Source of the DNA: a virus
DNA: 53,315 nucleotides
Virus record (IMG/VR): IMGVR_UViG_3300032087_005336
Location: 1-53,315 of that record
Reading direction: 5' to 3' (one strand)
The notes beneath the pieces were generated by a model. It ran no database searches, had not been told where the DNA came from, and saw only the letters and a list, made by a program, of their open reading frames with translations. Within the stretch, counting starts at the first letter, position 1. Each line of letters starts with the position of its first letter. Made by a program: the position numbers and the translations under genes. Positions 43,159 through 48,364 of the stretch are shown here, piece after piece.

Positions 43159-43187
43159 ATTCTATCAGTGTATGTGTTGATTGTCAA
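43159..43187 (-). promoter_or_regulatory. Sigma70-like early promoter of the glycosyltransferase/halogenase operon
   Basis: On the minus strand TTGACA (43182-43187), 17 bases, TAGAAT (43159-43164), 23 bases before the ATG at 43135. The -35 box is extended as TTGACAATCAAC, identical to the promoter at 44749-44777. Confidence 0.78.
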
Positions 43188-43375
43188 TATGAAGCTTCTT
43201 GCATCATCTGACGATTAATAGTGACCATCTCATATGAGAGATCGTCTATGGTATAGTCAGTCTGCATCAGACCAACCATACCCCTTACAGTATTCCAAGT
43301 AACAGTAAAATCCTCCTCCTTGATATTCGGAAAGAGACATTTATTACCTGCGTAGATATGATATAGTTTTTCCAT
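43184..43375 (-). CDS. Small protein of unknown function, 63 residues
   Basis: It reads MEKLYHIYAGNKCLFPNIKE with a central segment EEDFTVTWNTVRGMVGLMQTDY. No membrane segment or metal motif is visible. The composition is that of a normal folded protein and I recall similar short cyanophage proteins. Its stop codon overlaps the -35 box of the next promoter. The ribosome site is weak. Confidence 0.72.
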   Translation of the reverse strand: MEKLYHIYAGNKCLFPNIKEEDFTVTWNTVRGMVGLMQTDYTIDDLSYEMVTINRQMMQEASY

Positions 43376-43471
43376 ATAGGACCAAATTTTTCTGCGAAAA
43401 TTTTTGACGGATCATGAAACCCATCGATGAATTATATATGCGACCTCCAAGGGTCGGTTTTTACTCTCGGA

Positions 43472-43588
43472 TTATTTTTTCTTGCGACGTTTCCTAGCAG
43501 CATTTTTTTGCGCCATGGTCCTTCCTTGTCCCTTTGATTTATTTCTATTAGGACGACTTTTGCCGTTTTTGTGAATCCATCCAAACAT
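43472..43588 (-). CDS. Very small basic protein, 38 residues
   Basis: It reads MFGWIHKNGKSRPNRNKSKG and ends RKRRKKK. GAGG lies 9 bases before the ATG. Sixteen of the 38 residues are lysine or arginine, so it is likely to bind nucleic acid. A longer reading in another frame across this place (43432-43644) has no ribosome site and an unremarkable composition; I prefer this one. Confidence 0.65.
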   Translation of the reverse strand: MFGWIHKNGKSRPNRNKSKGQGRTMAQKNAARKRRKKK

Positions 43589-43725
43589 AAAAAATTACCT
43601 CGGAAAATTTTTTTGATCCTTATATCTATCGATCGTTTTGTCACCTCTGTAGGTTAGGTTCCCATTGGTTTTTTATAACGACCCCCCATAATAACAACAA
43701 CTGCCTAACACGAACGAATAAGGAT

Positions 43726-43756
43726 TGTGCCCTCTACGAATAACTTAGAGGGCACA
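43726..43756 (-). terminator. Stem-loop after the 109-residue gene
   Basis: An 11-bp perfect stem (TGTGCCCTCTA with TAGAGGGCACA) and a 9-base loop, 18 bases after the stop at 43774. No U-tract follows (AATCCTTATTC), so it is either a weak terminator or a 3' end-protecting hairpin. Confidence 0.6.
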
Positions 43757-43773
43757 CTGTTCGTAACACTTAG

Positions 43774-44103
43774 TCAGTCGATGATGTACTCCATGGTGTT
43801 ACGATTGTCTGCAGATTCCCATGCACCGAAGAAAGAATCCCATGCCTGCTCATTATCAACGAAGGAGTCAATGTTGAGCATCTCACATACCCAATCGTAT
43901 GCCATATCTACGTCTGCATTTGTATCATTCACAAACGCAATCATCTGCCCCATGATGTCATCCCAGGTGGATTGCATTTCGGGGGAGAGAGGGAAGACTT
44001 GAGTTGCCATGTGTCGGTTGCTGTTGACTCTGTAATTGTAGGGAACGAATGGGTGGTTCAGAGTGTCACGAAGGGTTTCTGTAACACTCTGAAATAATAA
44101 CAT
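43774..44103 (-). CDS. Small acidic protein of unknown function
   Basis: A 109-residue protein starting MLLFQSVTETLRDTLNHPF. The start is set by the TGATG overlap with the upstream stop; a longer in-frame start would run through the end of a better-supported gene, and an internal start at MATQVFPLSPEM (44010) is the main alternative. The C-terminal half (VDMAYDWVCEMLNIDSFVDNEQAWDSFFGAWE) is acidic and helical. Unknown function; last gene of a two-gene unit with the leader cassette. Confidence 0.68.
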   Translation of the reverse strand: MLLFQSVTETLRDTLNHPFVPYNYRVNSNRHMATQVFPLSPEMQSTWDDIMGQMIAFVNDTNADVDMAYDWVCEMLNIDSFVDNEQAWDSFFGAWESADNRNTMEYIID

Positions 44104-44444
44104 CAAACCCCCACAACCATGCCAGACTGGAAAGGAACAACCTCCCAATCTTTCTTCAGGTTGTTGTACTGTTTGACGAACCAATCACCTGCCTTCTGAA
44201 ATACTTTCTCACCATCAATTGCGTGCTCTTGGAGAATAGCATTGAGACGAGACTTTGTGGTCATTGTTTGATGATCACCATCGAAGATTTCAATGTCATT
44301 CTCATAAACAATTGCGATGAGATTGCCGTGCAGATACACAGTGCTGCTGTTGTATTCTGCAGAATAATGCACAGAAGTGTTTGCAGATTTCCAGGTCTCG
44401 TTGTTAGAGATTGCCTGATTCATCTGCTGTTCGATCTTACGCAT
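44103..44444 (-). CDS. Small protein of unknown function behind leader cassette A
   Basis: A 113-residue protein (MRKIEQQMNQAISNNETWKS). Strand-like stretches (STVYLHGNLIAIVYENDIEIFDG) are followed by helices (TKSRLNAILQEHAIDGEKVFQKAGDWFVKQYNNL). Nothing points to an enzyme. Its ATG is preceded by the repeated leader cassette at 44445-44480, which places it in the early class. The stop overlaps the next start as TGATG. Confidence 0.78.
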   Translation of the reverse strand: MRKIEQQMNQAISNNETWKSANTSVHYSAEYNSSTVYLHGNLIAIVYENDIEIFDGDHQTMTTKSRLNAILQEHAIDGEKVFQKAGDWFVKQYNNLKKDWEVVPFQSGMVVGV

Positions 44445-44480
44445 CGGAGGTGTGTTCCTTTGACTCTTATAGATTACACC
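44445..44480 (-). promoter_or_regulatory. Repeated promoter/leader cassette, copy A
   Basis: On the minus strand GGTGTAATCTATAAGAGTC is followed by AAAGGAACACACCTCCG and then the ATG. It shares almost every base with copies B to E (48365, 49697, 50491, 53237). The TATAAG hexamer may be the -10 box; AAAGGA is the ribosome site. Confidence 0.75.
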
Positions 44481-44488
44481 ATTTTGGA

Positions 44489-44510
44489 TGCTGTGCCGTG
44501 TGCTTGTGCC
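44489..44510 (-). promoter_or_regulatory. Paired GGCACAGCA-type direct repeat upstream of cassette A
   Basis: On the minus strand GGCACAAGCA and GGCACAGCA, 12 bases apart. The same pair occurs upstream of cassette B. It lies about 15-35 bases upstream of the -10 region, a fitting place for an activator or operator. Confidence 0.5.
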
Positions 44511-44551
44511 AGTTCTATAAGTGGTTTTTTCTCTATACTTTCCTCACATAA

Positions 44552-44719
44552 TCACCAGAGTGAATCATACTTTGTGGAGAGATCTTCAATGTAAGTTTCA
44601 CACTTCTCATCCCCTTGCAGTTCAAATAACTTTTCCCAGTCAATCTGGTGGGGATTAAAGTCATCCATTGCTTCAATCTCAAGAGTGATGCGATACTTGG
44701 ACTTCTGTGCGTAAGGCAT
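44552..44719 (-). CDS. Small acidic protein, 55 residues
   Basis: It reads MPYAQKSKYRITLEIEAMDD ... HQIDWEKLFELQGDEKCETYIEDLSTKYDSLW. The ordered mix of strand (YRITLEIEA) and helix and the strong sigma70-like promoter 30 bases upstream support a real gene. The ribosome site is weak (AGAAGA). Unknown function; possibly an early host-takeover protein, by position only. Confidence 0.75.
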   Translation of the reverse strand: MPYAQKSKYRITLEIEAMDDFNPHQIDWEKLFELQGDEKCETYIEDLSTKYDSLW

Positions 44720-44748
44720 TGTTCTTCTGGTGATTTGACTGCTCAGTT

Positions 44749-44777
44749 ATCATAAACCATTCTGAGTTGATTGTCAA
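44749..44777 (-). promoter_or_regulatory. Sigma70-like early promoter of the 55-residue gene
   Basis: On the minus strand TTGACA (44772-44777), exactly 17 bases, TATGAT (44749-44754). The -35 box continues as TTGACAATCAAC, as at 43159-43187. Confidence 0.82.
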
Positions 44778-44832
44778 GAATACCACGAAGTGTTGCGATA
44801 TTCTTATGTATAAAATTTAGAATGATTTTGGA

Positions 44833-44840
44833 TATTTATG
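44833..44840 (-). promoter_or_regulatory. Possible late promoter (CATAAATA)
   Basis: Exact NATAAATA match on the minus strand, but 113 bases from the nearest downstream ATG (44719). It could give late expression of the same unit, or be a chance match in AT-rich DNA. Confidence 0.35.
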
Positions 44841-44871
44841 TCAGGGTTCTGAGATTTTTCTGATCTGGGTG

Positions 44872-44900
44872 TTGACTTTTTTGCGATCTGTCGGTATAAT
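44872..44900 (+). promoter_or_regulatory. Rightward sigma70-like promoter, opposite to all genes
   Basis: On the plus strand TTGACT (44872-44877), exactly 17 bases, TATAAT (44895-44900). No plus-strand gene follows. The transcript would start near 44907 and cross the gene-free region, then run antisense to the small genes beyond 45075 unless it ends before them. Confidence 0.72.
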
Positions 44901-44906
44901 GCACGC

Positions 44907-45026
44907 CAAGATCACAATAAGTAGAAGGATTTAGAAGACATTTAAAGAAGCATAAAATCACTGCAAAGATACTCTCAAGACCCTGCACAGTTACTGTCAA
45001 GAGTATTCCACAGGTTTTTCCACAAC
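44907..45026 (+). ncRNA. Candidate non-coding or origin-associated transcript
   Basis: The proposed RNA starts at the rightward promoter. Near its end ATACTCT and AGAGTAT can pair across about 25 bases, and GGTTTTTCC follows. The 3' end is a guess; the U-run is short and interrupted. The evidence is only a strong promoter with no gene behind it. Confidence 0.35.
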
Positions 45027-45074
45027 TTGTTAGAAAACACTCATATACGTTTTTAAATACATTTTTAATTGATT

Positions 45075-45239
45075 TTAACCCAATAATGGTACAATTTCAA
45101 CGTTTTTACACCCTAATTCTTTGACATGACGTTCCCAAAGCATAGCATCACGAACATCAAAGAATACTGCTTCTTGCTTACTCCAATACCCTGATTTGTT
45201 CTTGGGTTGTTGATACACTACACTGAACTTGTTGATCAT
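45075..45239 (-). CDS. Small protein overlapping the membrane protein gene, 54 residues
   Basis: It reads MINKFSVVYQQPKNKSGYWS and continues KQEAVFFDVRDAMLWERHVKELGCKNVEIVPLLG, a compact alpha/beta pattern typical of a real folded protein. It starts 62 bases inside the preceding gene in another frame. The alternation FFDVRDAMLWERHVKELGCKNVEIVPL fits a beta-alpha-beta unit. Unknown function. Last gene of a long operon running into the gene-free region. Confidence 0.78.
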   Translation of the reverse strand: MINKFSVVYQQPKNKSGYWSKQEAVFFDVRDAMLWERHVKELGCKNVEIVPLLG

Positions 45240-45408
45240 AGTTGACATCATTCCAATGACGAATTGCGTTTGCTACGATAGCAATGTTGGTAATAAGATA
45301 AGAGAGAAAGATTAACGAACGAATGATTGCAATCTTATCTGATTCTTTATCATCTGGTGTTGCTTTCTCTCCTAATGCTTTACACCATAATCTCCACACC
45401 TTTTTCAT
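45178..45408 (-). CDS. Small membrane protein, 76 residues
   Basis: It starts MKKVWRLWCKALGEKATPDD, a short amphipathic start, then has one clear transmembrane segment at about residues 29-50 (RSLIFLSYLITNIAIVANAI) and a short polar tail. I recall this type from other T4-like cyanophages, with no known role. The ATG begins right after the oxygenase stop. The 3' 62 bases also encode the start of the next protein. Confidence 0.78.
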   Translation of the reverse strand: MKKVWRLWCKALGEKATPDDKESDKIAIIRSLIFLSYLITNIAIVANAIRHWNDVNYDQQVQCSVSTTQEQIRVLE

Positions 45409-45933
45409 TTACGCATACACTATATTCAGAACTAATCTTAAATCTTCATCAGTACAATTTGTCCCTGTATGTTCATACGTATTAGGAAAGAATAATGCTC
45501 GATTTGCTTTACTTTTAAATTTACGAATCATTCCATTTTCATCTTTGATCTGTGTGTAACCATTGTTAGTGTTAATCATTAAAATACAGATCTTTAATGG
45601 AGCAGGGAATGATTGACCAGGAATTGAATCATCATCTGTTACATCAATATGATAAGGTTTCAAATACAACTTTTCTCCTTTGGGTGTTGCATTGACCTTA
45701 ATACGATAGATGCAATAGAGATCATTGATTTCATTGACGATGTTTAACATATCATCGGCAAAGTCTCCTTCTGGTTTATTCTCATCATAGAAACAATGAA
45801 CGAATTGTGGATAACCATCTCCATCATATACCGAACCATTGTTGTAATGCCATGGCACTTCATATGGTACGATTTCCGAAAGTTCAGAGAACACTTCTTC
45901 TGGGAGAAAGTTATCAACAACTTGAATGTTCAT
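45409..45933 (-). CDS. 2OG-Fe(II) oxygenase family protein
   Basis: A 174-residue protein of the prolyl-4-hydroxylase-like type common in cyanophages. It begins MNIQVVDNFLPEEVFSELSE, the usual N-terminal strand and helix. The iron ligands are H95-x-D97 (LKPYHIDVTDD) and H155 (NTYEHTGTNC), and R166 (DLRLVLNIVY) is the expected 2-oxoglutarate contact. The full double-stranded beta-helix core is therefore present. The substrate (protein side chain, nucleic acid base or small molecule) cannot be read from the sequence. Its start overlaps the upstream stop by ATGA. Confidence 0.88.
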   Translation of the reverse strand: MNIQVVDNFLPEEVFSELSEIVPYEVPWHYNNGSVYDGDGYPQFVHCFYDENKPEGDFADDMLNIVNEINDLYCIYRIKVNATPKGEKLYLKPYHIDVTDDDSIPGQSFPAPLKICILMINTNNGYTQIKDENGMIRKFKSKANRALFFPNTYEHTGTNCTDEDLRLVLNIVYA

Positions 45934-46142
45934 TGTGGATCAGAATAACGATGTTCTTGACTATGGTAACAATCATCTTCCAACAGAATAATTTCCGAGA
46001 AAGAGTGATTATAAACAACCATATTCACCTCTCTCAGTCTATCAGAAGATTGACCAATTGTAAAGGTGAGTGCGATTGAACACGAAAACTTTACAACCCC
46101 TTCGTGTCCTCGATAACTGATTTTTGTTCCTTCTGTATACAT
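45930..46142 (-). CDS. Small beta-barrel-like protein, 70 residues
   Basis: MYTEGTKISYRGHEGVVKFS then ALTFTIGQSSDRLREVNMVVYNHSFSEIILLEDD: the strand pattern with EG..ISY.GHEG.VKF resembles a small SH3-like barrel. No enzyme motif. It overlaps the oxygenase by ATGA and the preceding 54-residue gene by 52 bases. Unknown function. Confidence 0.75.
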   Translation of the reverse strand: MYTEGTKISYRGHEGVVKFSCSIALTFTIGQSSDRLREVNMVVYNHSFSEIILLEDDCYHSQEHRYSDPQ

Positions 46143-46255
46143 TGGCGATAGTGCAATTCGTTTTCTATTGTAATCAATCCATGAATAATTTCAGGATCCC
46201 AATTCACACATTCACACAAAGAATAAAGATGATCAAGTGCTTCCGAATAACGCAT
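46091..46255 (-). CDS. Small helical protein, 54 residues, overlapping both neighbours
   Basis: MRYSEALDHLYSLCECVNWD continues PEIIHGLITIENELHYRQCI and a charged tail. It overlaps the preceding gene by 23 bases and the following gene by 52. The good helical periodicity in a frame different from both neighbours supports it, but long overlaps at both ends keep the call moderate. Confidence 0.6.
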   Translation of the reverse strand: MRYSEALDHLYSLCECVNWDPEIIHGLITIENELHYRQCIQKEQKSVIEDTKGL

Positions 46256-46541
46256 GTTCCAATGGATTTGAGAAGTTTAATGGCATCGATGTGTAAGGTG
46301 TTGTATCTCTTACATCAACGATCTTTCCGACTTTCTTACTATCGATTGGGGCATAGTATTCTCGGGATTTGGGTTTGTAATATCCCCAGATTGTCCGCAC
46401 AGATTTATCACTCCCATGAAAAATATACCGACGAGAATGTAATAACCAAATCGAAACAGTGCTAGCATTGTGTTTCTCTACCTCGTAAGAATAACCATTG
46501 GGTGCATCATGTGGAAAATCAATTGGTAACTCATTTGTCAT
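46233..46541 (-). CDS. Small protein of unknown function, 102 residues
   Basis: MTNELPIDFPHDAPNGYSYE continues VEKHNASTVSIWLLHSRRYIFHGSDKSVRTIWGYYKPKSREYYAPI, a beta-rich soluble protein. Its start overlaps the upstream stop by ATGA. The aromatic and basic middle might bind nucleic acid, but this is a guess. No family recognised. Confidence 0.75.
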   Translation of the reverse strand: MTNELPIDFPHDAPNGYSYEVEKHNASTVSIWLLHSRRYIFHGSDKSVRTIWGYYKPKSREYYAPIDSKKVGKIVDVRDTTPYTSMPLNFSNPLEHALFGST

Positions 46542-46741
46542 GGATTGAAATCAGATGGTAATAAATTTCCAATCAATAAATCATGAATTTCTGATGTCTT
46601 CTCGTAATGATCTAATGCTCGATCTTTACAAATTTTTGACTCAGATAATAACATCTCATAAACATGAATTGGTTCAAGTCCTCTTTCTAAACATGTGCTG
46701 AACCATACACGAAGTTCTTGCCTTAATTCTTCATTGTTCAT
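46538..46741 (-). CDS. Small helical protein, 67 residues
   Basis: MNNEELRQELRVWFSTCLER continues GLEPIHVYEMLLSESKICKDRALDHYEKTSEIHDLL, an almost wholly helical soluble protein. ATGA overlaps link it to both neighbours. Unknown function. Confidence 0.75.
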   Translation of the reverse strand: MNNEELRQELRVWFSTCLERGLEPIHVYEMLLSESKICKDRALDHYEKTSEIHDLLIGNLLPSDFNP

Positions 46742-46860
46742 AGAAACTCCATGATGTAGTATTCACAAGTGATCTCTAATCGTTCTGCTTCTTGTTCAGC
46801 ATGTTCAATCAATTTCTCAAGTTCGGGAACTTCCAATTCGTAAAGTTTCTCGGTTTTCAT
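46738..46860 (-). CDS. Very small acidic helical protein, 40 residues
   Basis: MKTEKLYELEVPELEKLIEH then AEQEAERLEITCEYYIMEFL: one long charged helix, possibly a coiled coil. The main evidence is that its start and stop both sit in ATGA overlaps with the adjoining genes. Confidence 0.68.
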   Translation of the reverse strand: MKTEKLYELEVPELEKLIEHAEQEAERLEITCEYYIMEFL

Positions 46861-46997
46861 AGTTTGGCAGTGACTGAAATTACTTTGGCATTTGGATTGC
46901 GAGCAAGAGCAACTTGTCTTGCTTCTGCATAGTCACGGGCAATGACTTCTTCCGAAAATACAGTGCCCGCAACATAAAGTTTAACCTCGCACCTCAT
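46857..46997 (-). CDS. Small alpha/beta protein, 46 residues
   Basis: MRCEVKLYVAGTVFSEEVIA then RDYAEARQVALARNPNAKVISVTAKL, a strand-strand-helix-strand unit (beta strands with a helix RDYAEARQVALAR). I recall near-identical short proteins in several T4-like cyanophages, where they are uncharacterised. ATGA overlap with the next gene; 17-base overlap with the previous small frame. Confidence 0.75.
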   Translation of the reverse strand: MRCEVKLYVAGTVFSEEVIARDYAEARQVALARNPNAKVISVTAKL

Positions 46998-47097
46998 AAC
47001 TTGAAAGGAGTTTGTTAAACAATGCTGGTGTCCTTACAGCAAATTGATCCTCACAATCCCTTTGCTCCTCTAATGTCATTAACTGAAGTGCAGTCAT
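46981..47097 (-). CDS. Possible small protein, at least 38 residues
   Basis: The coding-like stretch DELNVLMTALQLMTLEEQRDCEDQFAVRTPALFNKLLSSYEVRG is helical and looks real, but the only in-frame ATG cuts off the natural start of the helix (KLTSDELNVL). A non-ATG start upstream, inside the preceding gene, is possible. A sigma70-like promoter (47190-47218) lies about 93 bases upstream. Confidence 0.45.
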   Translation of the reverse strand: MTALQLMTLEEQRDCEDQFAVRTPALFNKLLSSYEVRG

Positions 47098-47113
47098 CAG
47101 AACATTTAACTCA

Positions 47114-47305
47114 TCAGATGTGAGTTTGACTTTTGTGAATGAAACGGTCGAACTTTTCAAGACGATAACCCTCTTTGATTGCTTGATTGATTATATTGGA
47201 ATAAGAATGTGATGTCAATGGGATATACCGATGAACGAGGTAATCCTCACAATCCTCTGATAATGCTTCCAGTTGTTCATGCGTGAGATGGTCGAAGTTC
47301 ATCAT
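47114..47305 (-). CDS. Small protein, 63 residues
   Basis: MMNFDHLTHEQLEALSEDCE continues DYLVHRYIPLTSHSYSNIINQAIKEGYRLEKFDRF. Two ATGs lie in tandem and either may be used. Helical, soluble, no known family. An extended -10 promoter lies just upstream, and a perfect sigma70-like promoter is embedded in its coding sequence. Confidence 0.7.
   Translation of the reverse strand: MMNFDHLTHEQLEALSEDCEDYLVHRYIPLTSHSYSNIINQAIKEGYRLEKFDRFIHKSQTHI
47190..47218 (-). promoter_or_regulatory. Sigma70-like promoter inside a coding sequence
   Basis: On the minus strand TTGACA (47213-47218), exactly 17 bases, TATAAT (47190-47195): a full consensus match. It would start transcription of the genes from 47097 downwards. 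Confidence 0.7.
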
Positions 47306-47328
47306 AGGTGAAAGTGCTACCTGTTCTA

Positions 47329-47337
47329 ATTATATCA
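47329..47337 (-). promoter_or_regulatory. Extended -10 promoter (TGATATAAT)
   Basis: On the minus strand TG-A-TATAAT, 23 bases before the ATG at 47305, with no recognisable -35 box. It overlaps the end of the preceding gene. Confidence 0.5.
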
Positions 47338-47338
47338 C

Positions 47339-47587
47339 CTATTCAACACTCTCTAGCAGATCGTTAAGCATTTCTTCATCATACAAATCCTTAATCTCTT
47401 CCGTAATATCTGCCTGATCCCACATCTCCATATTTTGCATGATACTATCAACAGCAAAAGTAACGAGAGTATCCATATCCATGCCATCCACAATCATGCT
47501 GGCATAGTTTTCTTTCAGTTTGTCAAGTTGATCTTCAGTCAGTTTTTTCATGGTGTTAGGATCAGTGGGAAAAGACACAAAGGACAT
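47339..47587 (-). CDS. Small acidic helical protein, 82 residues
   Basis: The start MSFVSFPTDPNTMKKLTEDQ is set by the TGATG overlap with the upstream stop; MKKLTEDQLDKLKENY (47551) is an alternative. The rest (YASMIVDGMDMDTLVTFAVDSIMQNM then an acidic tail) is helical. Unknown function. Confidence 0.72.
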   Translation of the reverse strand: MSFVSFPTDPNTMKKLTEDQLDKLKENYASMIVDGMDMDTLVTFAVDSIMQNMEMWDQADITEEIKDLYDEEMLNDLLESVE

Positions 47588-47718
47588 CAATAATCATAAT
47601 CAGAAGAAAGGTAATCGTTCATGTTGAAATCTTCGACATCCTCAATTTCTGGGACATCGTAAATCTCACCTGGCACATCATAAATCAAATGATGCAGAAA
47701 CTGTTCGTCATTGTTCAT
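47587..47718 (-). CDS. Very small acidic protein, 43 residues
   Basis: MNNDEQFLHHLIYDVPGEIY then DVPEIEDVEDFNMNDYLSSDYDY. It has the internal repeat YDVPGEIYDVPEIED and is almost without basic residues, so it may be disordered or a DNA mimic; this is composition-based only. It overlaps both neighbours by ATGA and TGATG. Confidence 0.7.
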   Translation of the reverse strand: MNNDEQFLHHLIYDVPGEIYDVPEIEDVEDFNMNDYLSSDYDY

Positions 47719-47900
47719 AGTTCAACCTCCCAATCTTTGTCGTTAGTGAGTGATACCCAGAAGTGGTTTTTACCATTGGCGGATGTTAGAAACACCCGAT
47801 TACCTTTGTCTTGTTCAATGATACATTCGGGATCATTGTTCATCAGGTTGGAAAACCTGTTCTTTGCTTTCTTAGATTTGGGTGTTACAAATGCCGTCAT
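47715..47900 (-). CDS. Small protein, 61 residues
   Basis: MTAFVTPKSKKAKNRFSNLM continues NNDPECIIEQDKGNRVFLTSANGKNHFWVSLTNDKDWEVEL, with a basic start and a small antiparallel sheet. Overlaps the upstream gene by 29 bases and the downstream one by ATGA. Unknown function. Confidence 0.72.
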   Translation of the reverse strand: MTAFVTPKSKKAKNRFSNLMNNDPECIIEQDKGNRVFLTSANGKNHFWVSLTNDKDWEVEL

Positions 47901-48033
47901 GATTCACAATGCAGTTGGTTTCAATAATTGTTGTGATTGTTTGATCGTCGTTGATAAAATCATACTGCACCTTGTCTGGTGCAATTTGTGCTTTACCAAC
48001 AAGAATTGCAGTTGCAAGCATAAACTCAATCAT
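47872..48033 (-). CDS. Small protein, 53 residues
   Basis: MIEFMLATAILVGKAQIAPD continues KVQYDFINDDQTITTIIETNCIVNHDGICNTQI. I chose the ATG at 48033 because a longer reading (from 48216) would run through the end of the cassette-led gene upstream. The hydrophobic start is a short membrane-like or signal-like segment. No clear ribosome site, so translation may depend on the upstream gene. Confidence 0.6.
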   Translation of the reverse strand: MIEFMLATAILVGKAQIAPDKVQYDFINDDQTITTIIETNCIVNHDGICNTQI

Positions 48034-48055
48034 TGTGGAGTTGTTGTTAATTAGA

Positions 48056-48364
48056 TCAGAAAACAAGAGACAACATTGATGCTCGCATGTTGCTGGAGAG
48101 GAACAGTGAACCCCAAGAATCGAAATTGAACCATCCTTTGAGATTGAAAGTTCCAGGAACTTCTTTACACTCAGACAGTGCTTTCTTGGGGAACCAGATA
48201 GTGTGACGTGGAACAATAATTGAACCGAATTGAATTGCTTTTTCGGTTTCCTTGATCTTCACAACTGGCAGTAAGTTGAAGTGATGCTTTCTGCCGAGGT
48301 TGATGATGCAAACGTCATCCTGATCGATGCAGGTGTGGACTTCGTTGATGCTTGCGGTTTTCAT
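48056..48364 (-). CDS. Small protein behind leader cassette B, 102 residues
   Basis: MKTASINEVHTCIDQDDVCI continues INLGRKHHFNLLPVVKIKETEKAIQFGSIIVPRHTIWFPKKAL, a beta-rich soluble protein. The perfect fit of the ATG to the repeated leader cassette supports the start. First gene of a long early operon (down to about 45075). Unknown function. Confidence 0.76.
   Translation of the reverse strand: MKTASINEVHTCIDQDDVCIINLGRKHHFNLLPVVKIKETEKAIQFGSIIVPRHTIWFPKKALSECKEVPGTFNLKGWFNFDSWGSLFLSSNMRASMLSLVF

Larger units (their letters stand above)
44720..45074. other. Gene-free regulatory region with divergent promoters
   Basis: This is the only stretch over 300 bases without a gene. It holds a leftward sigma70-like promoter (44749-44777), a possible late promoter (CATAAATA, 44833-44840, minus), a rightward sigma70-like promoter (44872-44900), a 7-bp inverted repeat (ATACTCT/AGAGTAT, about 44969-45006), two DnaA-box-like 9-mers (45004-45012, 45016-45024), and a following AT-rich tract to the stop of the next gene. 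No open frame with a ribosome site is seen on either strand. Confidence 0.8.

Noticed and set aside
43441-43461. Hairpin CGACC/GGTCG followed by GTTTTT on the plus strand, as a terminator
   Set aside because: No plus-strand transcript is expected there, the stem has only five pairs, and on the minus strand no U-tract follows.
43432-43644. A 70-residue minus-strand frame
   Set aside because: The 38-residue basic protein in another frame has a ribosome site and a better protein-like sequence; both would overlap almost fully.
43774-44184. A longer start for the 109-residue gene (136 residues)
   Set aside because: It would run through the 3' end of the cassette-led gene, whereas the ATG at 44103 has the usual TGATG coupling.
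44895-44935. A short plus-strand peptide (MHAKITISRRI) after the rightward promoter
   Set aside because: Its ATG overlaps the -10 box, so it would not be in the transcript.
47872-48216. A longer start for the 53-residue gene (114 residues)
   Set aside because: The added part lies wholly in the cassette-led gene upstream and has a cysteine-rich composition expected of a shadow frame.
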